From Gallionellaceae bacterium (GTDB lineage Bacteria; Pseudomonadota; Gammaproteobacteria; Burkholderiales; Gallionellaceae), in assembly GCA_021731185.1 (NCBI GenBank), contig JAKFXW010000139.1, forward strand, positions 1-9,079: 9,079 bases of DNA, written 5' to 3'. Shown here piece by piece: positions 1 through 5,249 of this stretch. The stretch's first letter is position 1; every line of letters starts with the position of its first letter. The notes below the pieces were generated by a model. That model was given only the letters and a program-made list of their open reading frames with translations, was not told the origin of the DNA and searched no databases. The position numbers and the translations under genes are program-made.

Positions 1-1710
1 GGTATTATTTCCGGCGTGATATTTCTGGTTCAGCATCTCGACACCGGCTATTGCCCGTTGTTGCAGCGCTTGATCGCCGGGCATTACTTCTTCCGCTGCA
101 TCCTGAAAATCCGTCAGCAAGGCGAAATGCAGGTGTTGATCCCGATTCGCGAGATGATGGATTTCCAATGTTTCGATCAGGCGATCAACCCCGGTCAGGC
201 TCGTGAACATGGTGGGGACCACCACCATAGTCCTGCAATCGGGCGTGATGCCGGAAGAATAATCCAGGCGCGGGAGCAGGCAGGGTTTCACCAGAAGCGT
301 GGACAGCCAGTTCATCAGCGCCACGGCCAACTGGCTGGCGCAAAGGAGTCCAACAAGAGTAAAGAAAACGAGTTCCCATCCCTGCACTGCCAGCTTCTCG
401 GCCTGCCACACAAATACGGACGTGGCGAACAAAGTCATTGCCGCAATACCGCCCACATAAAATGTCAGCGGAAAACGGCGGATGCTGCGCTCGATGATCG
501 TACCCCATGGCCACCGCACATTCGCCACGCGCCCCAGCATGGCGTGGCCTTGGTCTACCAAATAGAAGCCCACATGTGCGGATCGATCTTCGTGTCCCTT
601 TAGACGTGCGCCGTCTGCGGCCAGTTGCACGGCCTTGCGCGCAACCTCCGCTTCCGAAAACTGGCTGCACCGGGAGATGGCTTCGACCGAATGGCGATAG
701 CGATCCCGGGTTGAGAAATCCATTTTGCTGTAAACGTCGGCAGGATCCGAGCGCAAAGTCTCCTCGACCAGACTCATGGATTCCACGAACGCCTTCCAGT
801 TCATTGCGCTCAAGAAACGAAGGCTGGCAATGCTGTGGCTCACGGAAACCCGGTCGGCAGCCTGATTTTGGCTTTCTTGTTGGACCAGATGCTCGACGGA
901 TGAACCTTGCTCAACGACCCGCTGTTCGAGCCAGCTTCGCGCGAGATGCAACACCGGACTTTGTTGCGACAAGCGCTGACTGAATTCCGCCACGAACGAA
1001 CTGGATAGGGGGAAATCGGACTTCGCCATGTCATCCACCACGATGACGAGGTGAGACGGGTTTTTCTCCGCCATATCCTGCAAACGATCGATCCACTCGC
1101 CCGCACGATCGCGATCCGCCCGGGCGATAGTCAACAGGGTGGCGACGCGCTGGAGATTTTCAATCAGCCCCAGGCGCAACATGATGGGAATGGCCCACAA
1201 CTCGCCCAGCTTCAAGGAATCCACCGTTTGGTAAGCGGCGATGAAGGCGCTGAGCGAACCCGCATCAATCTGCGCATCCTCATGCGAGATCAATTCGAGC
1301 ACGATATCGTAAACGCGCGGCAGTCCGGCGGACGAGCCATTCAATAGACGAGGCAATTCCCGGCTGTAGCCCTTGGGCAGATGCCGCCTGGCCATTTGAA
1401 TCTGCTCTTCGATCAGGTAGAAGTTGTCGAGCAGCCATTCGCCGGCGGGTGTGATGAAATGACCTGGAAGCAGGGCAAGGGTCGAGTGATTAAAAGCTCT
1501 TAATGTGTCCTCGTTTTGAACCAACCTGTCTAACAGACGGTTGGATCCACGCCTTGTGACTACCTGATGATAGTCCGCAAGTGCTTTGGCATGTCGAGCC
1601 AATTGTTCGATACTGAATAATTCTGAGCGCAAAGGTGTCGCGCGCGCGCGCGGATCTACTTTTCTTTTTCTGCTTAGCCAGGTTTGCAAGCGTAATGGAA
1701 GGATCTGCAT
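1..1710 (-). CDS. ndvB: Cyclic beta-1,2-glucan synthase (NdvB/ChvB family), N-terminal 570 residues, runs off left edge
   Basis: The minus-strand frame is open without a stop from the ATG at 1710 to base 1, so only the N-terminal fifth or so of a protein that is usually about 2,800 residues is present. The family makes cyclic beta-1,2-glucan from UDP-glucose in the inner membrane; the product is periplasmic and serves osmoadaptation and host or surface interaction. Seen here: an N-terminal region with the hallmark WLLDNFYLIEEQI followed by ARRHLPKGYSRELPRL (about residues 90-125), then two hydrophobic segments (about 412-434 and 441-463), then the start of the glycosyltransferase domain, with MVVVPTMFTSLTGVDRLIE near 490-510. 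An in-frame TGA lies nine bases upstream of the ATG, so this is the first possible ATG; no strong Shine-Dalgarno is visible, and coupling to the short ORF upstream is possible. No frameshift was seen. Family recognition is from memory of conserved motifs. Confidence 0.9.
   Translation of the reverse strand, partial: MQILPLRLQTWLSRKRKVDPRARATPLRSELFSIEQLARHAKALADYHQVVTRRGSNRLLDRLVQNEDTLRAFNHSTLALLPGHFITPAGEWLLDNFYLIEEQIQMARRHLPKGYSRELPRLLNGSSAGLPRVYDIVLELISHEDAQIDAGSLSAFIAAYQTVDSLKLGELWAIPIMLRLGLIENLQRVATLLTIARADRDRAGEWIDRLQDMAEKNPSHLVIVVDDMAKSDFPLSSSFVAEFSQRLSQQSPVLHLARSWLEQRVVEQGSSVEHLVQQESQNQAADRVSVSHSIASLRFLSAMNWKAFVESMSLVEETLRSDPADVYSKMDFSTRDRYRHSVEAISRCSQFSEAEVARKAVQLAADGARLKGHEDRSAHVGFYLVDQGHAMLGRVANVRWPWGTIIERSIRRFPLTFYVGGIAAMTLFATSVFVWQAEKLAVQGWELVFFTLVGLLCASQLAVALMNWLSTLLVKPCLLPRLDYSSGITPDCRTMVVVPTMFTSLTGVDRLIETLEIHHLANRDQHLHFALLTDFQDAAEEVMPGDQALQQRAIAGVEMLNQKYHAGNNT
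1639..1652. repeat. (CG)7 dinucleotide tract inside the ndvB N-terminus
   Basis: Seven CG units in a row lie about 20 codons after the ndvB start and encode alternating Arg and Ala. The tract is seen directly. Such alternating purine-pyrimidine runs can slip during replication and can adopt Z-DNA; whether this one does is unknown. Confidence 0.8.
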
Positions 1711-1719
1711 GTTTTGGAT

Positions 1720-1818
1720 TCAGCGAGGTTTATGGATGATGCCTGCGTCATTTTGCAGCCCGGACAATGACGGTTTTTTGCAGAGGTCAGAAAAAATTCT
1801 TGTGAGTGCTCTTTTCAT
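1720..1818 (-). CDS. Possible 32-residue leader-like ORF between the glgX remnant and ndvB
   Basis: A short ORF starts at an ATG that overlaps the stop of the preceding chimeric ORF in an ATGA arrangement and is preceded by GGAGG four bases upstream, a good ribosome site. It ends in the TGA nine bases before the ndvB ATG. The product (MKRALTRIFSDLCKKPSLSG at the start) matches no family I recognise. It could be the truncated start of whatever gene once followed glgX, a coupling peptide for ndvB, or chance. Its frame is the same as that of ndvB, separated only by the TGA. Confidence 0.25.
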   Translation of the reverse strand: MKRALTRIFSDLCKKPSLSGLQNDAGIIHKPR

Positions 1819-2177
1819 AATGCCTCCGGCAACGCCGTGTATCGAACCAACAGTATGGCGCTGGCCCGGGGGCTCAGTTGGTATGTTTGCGGATCTTTCC
1901 AAAGCGATTCCTCGCCCGCAGCGAACAGGTCCTTTGGCGCTACGCGGGCGGTATCAACGGCCTGATGCCATCGTGTTCCTTGCGCTACGGGAGGCAAAGC
2001 AAAATCGATCGCATCGTCACCCGCATTGAACATCATATAAAGTGCGCTCTGCTCGTCCTCGAAACGGCTCGCAAAGCCGTAGGGATAGTTCTTCAGCGCT
2101 CCGGTCTCGGTACTGATCTTGCCCTGGCCCTTCTTGCCTTGGCCTTCCCAGTGAACGACGGCGGTCTTTTCGGTCAT
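1815..2177 (-). pseudogene. Chimeric ORF: OsmC-like N-terminus joined to the C-terminal tail of a GlgX-type debranching enzyme
   Basis: The 120-residue frame has two unrelated halves. Residues 1-41 (MTEKTAVVHWEGQGKKGQGK, then an STETGAL and PYGFASRFED stretch) match the start of OsmC-family organic hydroperoxide reductases. From about residue 43 the sequence changes to LYMMFNAGDDAIDFALP, a W-x(3)-VDTA motif and YQLSPRASAILL, which is the C-terminal beta-domain of glycogen debranching GlgX. The joint lies near 2046-2057. Both catalytic regions are lost: the OsmC cysteines lie beyond the joint and the GlgX barrel is absent. The start is set at 2177 because AGGAG lies seven bases upstream; a longer in-frame start at 2249 exists. 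The frame is intact, so a small protein may be made, but neither original function can remain. It is either a deletion or recombination scar or an assembly joint. Confidence 0.75.
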
Positions 2178-2227
2178 GATTATTCTCCTGTTTCGGTATG
2201 GGTTGAGGGTGTGACGAATTGCGAGGC

Positions 2228-2253
2228 TCTGGTGCAATTTTCTATACACCAGA
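2228..2253. repeat. Inverted repeat upstream of the chimeric osmC-like ORF
   Basis: Perfect 7-base arms TCTGGTG and CACCAGA are separated by a 12-base AT-rich spacer. It lies about 50 bases upstream of the ATG at 2177 on the minus strand, where an operator could sit. There is no T-run to suggest a terminator. Function is unknown. Confidence 0.35.
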
Positions 2254-2329
2254 CTGAGGTCACTCTATAAGATTGAGGTGGAATGGCGAAGCAGTTGAAG
2301 AGCGTGTCGGAATTGTTCAAGGCAATCCC

Positions 2330-2632
2330 TTACTTCATCTTCTTGATTTTTTCTTCTACTTCTTTTGCCCCCTTCGCATAGAACTTTGCTTCATCGGGGG
2401 CAAGCTCATGGAGCAATCTCAGAAACTCTCCCGCGTGTACCAGTTCCTCGTCCGCAATTTCCTTGAGCACTTTCACGGCGAGCTTGTTGTCGGTTGACTC
2501 GGCAAGCTGCAGGTACACCTGTGTCGCTTCGTACTCTGCCGCCACCATGAAACGAATTGCTCTGACGAGCTCCTCATGCGTGAGCTTCCTGTTGTTTGCT
2601 AACCCTGAAAAGGGCGATCCGAACTCTGGCAT
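2330..2632 (-). CDS. Ferritin-like protein of the encapsulin-associated type
   Basis: The 100-residue protein has the two-helix pattern of encapsulated ferritin-like proteins, which oxidise Fe(II) and dimerise or multimerise to build a di-iron site. Helix one carries AAEYEATQVYLQLAES with the ligand-type Glu33; helix two carries ADEELVHAGEFLRLL with Glu62, Glu63 and His66 as the E-x(2)-H type ligands. It aligns by eye with the ferritin-like domain fused to the shell protein of Pyrococcus encapsulin. The tail ends in a lysine/glutamate-rich stretch and has no recognisable encapsulin targeting peptide, and no shell gene lies in the window. The start at 2632 (MPEFGSPFSGLA) is preferred because that opening is familiar in the family; an in-frame ATG at 2674 would add a basic 14-residue stretch. 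The role is probably iron or oxidative stress handling, which fits the neighbouring stress genes. Confidence 0.75.
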   Translation of the reverse strand: MPEFGSPFSGLANNRKLTHEELVRAIRFMVAAEYEATQVYLQLAESTDNKLAVKVLKEIADEELVHAGEFLRLLHELAPDEAKFYAKGAKEVEEKIKKMK

Positions 2633-2748
2633 TTTATTCTTCTTTCTTACTTCTTTTCGGACAGCTGCTCGCATTTTCCTTCAGCAACTTCAAATTGATC
2701 ATCAGCAAGCTTTCCCAATACAGCACTGTTGCACAGACAGGTTCAAGC

Positions 2749-3084
2749 TTAATTGGTATTAATCTTCAAATTATTGTGTACTGCCTTTACACCTTCAAAT
2801 TTTGTCGCAAGTGCCGTGGCACGATCAAATTCCTTCGTGCTGCCAACAGTTCCGGTTAAATCGACAACGCTATGATCGGTACGAACACTGATGTCCCGAC
2901 CTTGGACCCATTTATCATATGCAAAACTTGCTTTTAATTTTGCGGTTATAGTTGCATCGTCAATATATTGACCAGTAGTATCGGTGGACGTATCCGCTGC
3001 ATAGGAGAAAGCCGGCATGAGTAGCGCAGCGGCTAAGAGAAAGACCCCAGCAAATTTGATATTCATAGCAGCTGCTATGTTCAT
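2749..3084 (-). CDS. Exported BON-domain protein (OsmY-like)
   Basis: This encodes up to 111 residues with a clear signal peptide: a hydrophobic core (FAGVFLLAAALLMPAF) followed by SYA-AD, a good signal peptidase I site, so the mature protein is periplasmic. The mature part is a single BON domain (about residues 40-110), with IDDATITAKLKASF, then ISVRTDHSVVDLTGTV and a conserved glycine-valine turn (EGVKAVHNNLKI). BON domains are thought to bind phospholipid or the cell envelope; E. coli OsmY, which has two, is induced by osmotic and stationary stress. The ATG at 3066 is a real alternative start and gives a more typical 23-residue signal peptide; 3084 has only a weak GGA nearby. The gene points the same way as the ferritin-like gene, 116 bases away, so joint transcription is possible but not shown. 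Confidence 0.8.
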   Translation of the reverse strand: MNIAAAMNIKFAGVFLLAAALLMPAFSYAADTSTDTTGQYIDDATITAKLKASFAYDKWVQGRDISVRTDHSVVDLTGTVGSTKEFDRATALATKFEGVKAVHNNLKINTN

Positions 3085-3182
3085 TTTCCATGATTAGCGA
3101 CATTGCTGTCTTTTTTCAGAAGTGTCGTAGTCGTTACACAACACTCATAGGTGGATGATGGGGGTTGGTCATGAATCCTTCT

Positions 3183-3196
3183 GTGCGTTGACGCAC
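3183..3196. repeat. Short palindrome GTGCGT-TG-ACGCAC
   Basis: Two perfect 6-base arms surround a 2-base centre, the shape of a dimeric regulator operator. It lies about 100 bases upstream of the BON gene start on the minus strand. No regulator can be named. Confidence 0.35.
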
Positions 3197-3242
3197 TTAA
3201 ACTAAGGACTGTCACCTCTCGGCCAGCGAACTTCCTAATAGC

Positions 3243-3274
3243 CTGTTCACATAACTATGTGTGCTGGCGAACAG
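3243..3274. repeat. Nested inverted repeat (CACATA-AC-TATGTG inside CTGTT/AACAG)
   Basis: The inner arms (3248-3253 and 3256-3261) are perfect with a 2-base centre; the outer arms CTGTT and AACAG pair if an 8-base bulge is allowed on the right. It could be an operator or a small RNA hairpin. There is no T-run. Confidence 0.3.
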
Positions 3275-3307
3275 TTTGATCACACTTAAAAGCTTACCTT
3301 GATGTGC

Positions 3308-3335
3308 CATGACGCTTAGTTAGCTCTGCGTCATG
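3308..3335. repeat. 8-base stem-loop CATGACGC / GCGTCATG with 12-base loop
   Basis: The arms are perfect over eight bases (3308-3315 and 3328-3335). No T-run follows within a few bases on the plus strand, so it is not a standard intrinsic terminator, though it could be a decayed one. It sits just upstream of the junction into the cbpM remnant. Confidence 0.4.
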
Positions 3336-3395
3336 CATTGTGAATTTAAATTAATCAGCATTATTTAAGAAAGAAATAAACATCATGTTAAATAG

Positions 3396-3500
3396 CGTGA
3401 CCTGGGCATTGATCTCGCCGGGGTGGCACTGGCGCTGGAATTGCTGGACGAGATCTATTCATTGCGGACACGCCTGCGGGCGATGGGTGGCAAGTACTGA
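3396..3500 (+). pseudogene. cbpM: C-terminal remnant of chaperone modulator CbpM
   Basis: An in-frame stretch of about 33 residues ends at TGA 3498-3500 and starts just after an in-frame TAG (3393-3395). It reads DLGIDLAGVALALELLDEIY then SLRTRLRAMGGKY. This matches the last third of CbpM, the small partner that inhibits the DnaJ-like co-chaperone CbpA; E. coli CbpM has the same region as LALDWPGIAVALTLMDDI and then a leucine/arginine heptad. The N-terminal MerR-like part and all of cbpA are missing, and no start codon or ribosome site belongs to this frame. Its stop lies three bases before the pgl ATG, so in the ancestral order cbpM probably preceded and was coupled to pgl. The joint falls near 3396. 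Confidence 0.7.
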
Positions 3501-3503
3501 CCG

Positions 3504-4223
3504 ATGAATCGCGTAGAATTAGAACTGAGCCGCTGGCATGCGGTTGCCGATAAGTTGGCGTTACAACAAATGGCGATTGAGACTATCCTTGCCAGTGCGG
3601 CACAGGCTATTCATGAACGTGGCCAGTTCCATCTCGTGCTTGCCGGCGGAAACACACCACGTGGAATTTATCACGGGCTACGCACAGCCGAAACTGATTG
3701 GTTTGCATGGCACATCTATTTCGGCGACGAGCGCTGTTTGCCGCCAGTTGATCCAGCGCGCAACTCGCGCATGGCCGCGGAGGTTTGGCTCGATCGCGTG
3801 CCGATTCCCGCGTTGCAGTTACATGTGATACCTGCGGAACTGGGTGCAGTTCAAGCGGCGCGTATGTATGCCGAAACTCTGTGGGCAGTCGGCGGCTTCG
3901 ATCTGGTGCTGCTCGGACTTGGCGAAGACGGCCATACGGCAAGTCTGTTTCCCGATCATGAGTGGGGTACAGCGCCCGGTTCGCCGGACACACTGGCAGT
4001 GTTGGACGCACCCAAACCACCGCCGCAGCGTGTGTCGTTGAGTGCGGCGCGATTGAGCCGTGCGCGGCAAGTGATATTTCTGGTCAGCGGAGAGTCCAAA
4101 CATAGGGCAGTGGCCGAGTGGCGTGCCGGCAAGGACATTCCGGCGCGGGCGATCATGCCCGCAGCGGGTGTCGATGTACTGGTGGAGTCTGCGTTGCTCA
4201 TACCGTTGTTAGTACCCAATTAA
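3504..4223 (+). CDS. pgl: 6-phosphogluconolactonase
   Basis: The protein (239 residues, a normal length for the DevB-type family) hydrolyses 6-phosphoglucono-delta-lactone to 6-phosphogluconate in the cytosol, the second step of the oxidative pentose phosphate pathway. Conserved blocks are all present: LVLAGGNTPRGIY (44-56, phosphate binding), YFGDERCLPPVDPARNSRMA (72-91), LLGLGEDGHTASLFPDH (136-152, with the GxGxDGHxAS-type catalytic block) and FLVSGESKHRAV (192-203). The start at 3504 gives a family-like N-terminus, but the local ribosome site is poor; translation may once have been coupled to the upstream cbpM, whose stop is three bases away. It is the first gene of a four-gene operon, and its promoter is probably now in the AT-rich spacer upstream. 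Confidence 0.93.
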   Translation: MNRVELELSRWHAVADKLALQQMAIETILASAAQAIHERGQFHLVLAGGNTPRGIYHGLRTAETDWFAWHIYFGDERCLPPVDPARNSRMAAEVWLDRVPIPALQLHVIPAELGAVQAARMYAETLWAVGGFDLVLLGLGEDGHTASLFPDHEWGTAPGSPDTLAVLDAPKPPPQRVSLSAARLSRARQVIFLVSGESKHRAVAEWRAGKDIPARAIMPAAGVDVLVESALLIPLLVPN

Positions 4224-4225
4224 GC

Positions 4226-4231
4226 AAGGAG
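4226..4231 (+). promoter_or_regulatory. Ribosome binding site of gnd
   Basis: AAGGAG lies seven bases before the gnd ATG, the clearest Shine-Dalgarno in the operon. It fixes the start at 4239. Confidence 0.8.
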
Positions 4232-4238
4232 ATTCAAG

Positions 4239-5249
4239 ATGCATCTAGGCATGATCGGATTAGGACGTATGGGTGCCAGCTTGGTACTGCGCTTGACGAA
4301 GGATGGCCACAACTGTGTCGTCTACGACGTGAACTCCGCCGCTGTGCAGAAGATCGTGGGCCGCGACATTCAGGCTGCTGTCTCAATCGACGAGTTGGTT
4401 GCGAAGCTGGCCAAGCCCCGCGTGGTCTGGGTGATGGTTCCCGCCGGTGTCGCGGGCAAGACAATCGAGGAGCTGGCCGCGCGCATGGACGCCGGTGACA
4501 TCATCATCGACGGCGGCAACAGCTACTACAGGGACGATATCCTGAGAGCCAAACAACTGATGGCTAGCGGCATACATTACATCGATTGCGGCACCAGCGG
4601 CGGAGTGTTCGGGCAGGAGCGCGGCTTCTGCCTGATGATCGGTGGAGAGAGTCAGATCGTAAAACATCTGGACCCGATCTTCAGGAGCATCGCACCCGGT
4701 GTCGAGTCGGCGGAACGTACGCCAGGAAAAAAAGGTAAGCCCGGTCCTGCAGAGTACGGCTATCTGCACTGCGGTCCGACCGGTGCGGGCCACTTCGTCA
4801 AGATGGTGCACAACGGTATCGAGTATGGCCTGATGGCCGCCTATGCCGAAGGGATGAACATCCTGCGCAACGCAAACGCCGGCAAGCGCTCACACGATAG
4901 CGATGCGGAGACCACGCCGATGCGCGACCCGCAGTATTACCAATATGAGCTGAACCTTCCCGAGATCGCGGAAGTCTGGCGGCGCGGCAGTGTGGTGTCG
5001 TCATGGCTGCTCGACCTGACCGCCGCCGCGCTGGTTGAGGATGCCGAGCTCAGCGGATTCTCGGGGCATGTGTCGGATTCGGGTGCGGGACGCTGGACGG
5101 CACTGGCCGCCATCGACGAGGGTGTGCCCATACCGGTCATCAACGCGGCGCTGTTCGAGCGCTTTGCGTCGCGCGGCAATGCCGACTATGCCAACCGGGT
5201 TCTGTCCGCGATGCGCAAACAGTTTGGCGGACATGATGAAAAAAAATAA
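4239..5249 (+). CDS. gnd: 6-phosphogluconate dehydrogenase, decarboxylating, short NAD-type (GntZ/YqeC-like)
   Basis: This enzyme oxidises and decarboxylates 6-phosphogluconate to ribulose-5-phosphate and CO2. At 336 residues it belongs to the short class, not the 470-residue NADP-linked class. Seen: the Rossmann motif MIGLGRMGASL (5-15); an acidic Asp30 at the end of the second strand (VVYDVN), where NADP enzymes carry an NRT-type motif; DGGNSYYRDD (91-100); the substrate loop CGTSGGVFGQERGF (117-130); GAGHFVKMVHNGIEYGLM (182-199) with catalytic Lys188 and Asn192; and the helical C-terminal domain with DSGAGRW. Asp30 argues for NAD. The gene is 15 bases after pgl with its own strong ribosome site and overlaps zwf at its 3' end. 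Its last codons are GAA AAA AAA, inside an A8 run shared with the zwf start. Confidence 0.93.
   Translation: MHLGMIGLGRMGASLVLRLTKDGHNCVVYDVNSAAVQKIVGRDIQAAVSIDELVAKLAKPRVVWVMVPAGVAGKTIEELAARMDAGDIIIDGGNSYYRDDILRAKQLMASGIHYIDCGTSGGVFGQERGFCLMIGGESQIVKHLDPIFRSIAPGVESAERTPGKKGKPGPAEYGYLHCGPTGAGHFVKMVHNGIEYGLMAAYAEGMNILRNANAGKRSHDSDAETTPMRDPQYYQYELNLPEIAEVWRRGSVVSSWLLDLTAAALVEDAELSGFSGHVSDSGAGRWTALAAIDEGVPIPVINAALFERFASRGNADYANRVLSAMRKQFGGHDEKK

Larger units (their letters stand above)
3085..3395. other. AT-rich intergenic spacer between divergent genes, with inverted repeats
   Basis: No coding sequence was recognised in this 311-base stretch. It must hold the promoter for the minus-strand BON gene and probably the one now driving the plus-strand pgl operon. 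A weak candidate for the latter is TTGTGA (3338-3343) with an 18-base spacer to TATTTA (3362-3367); the match is poor. Three inverted repeats are listed separately. No tRNA fold was found by eye. Confidence 0.5.

Noticed and set aside
16..603. 195-residue plus-strand ORF antisense to ndvB
   Set aside because: It mirrors the long, motif-bearing minus-strand ndvB frame; its translation has no recognisable motif and an odd His/Gln-rich composition.
185..670. 161-residue minus-strand ORF in another frame of ndvB
   Set aside because: Arg/Gly-rich shadow; the ndvB frame through the same bases shows the transmembrane segments and the glycosyltransferase start.
1586..2270. Plus-strand ORFs across the chimeric osmC/glgX region
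   Set aside because: They lie opposite recognisable OsmC and GlgX sequence and show no family motif.
3308..3335. Stem-loop considered as an intrinsic terminator
   Set aside because: No T-run follows on either strand close to the stem, so it is kept only as an inverted repeat.
3385..3507. Plus-strand ORF from the ATG at 3385 overlapping the pgl start by ATGA
   Set aside because: Its Trp/Arg/Cys-rich translation is unlike a protein; the other frame of the same bases encodes the CbpM tail.
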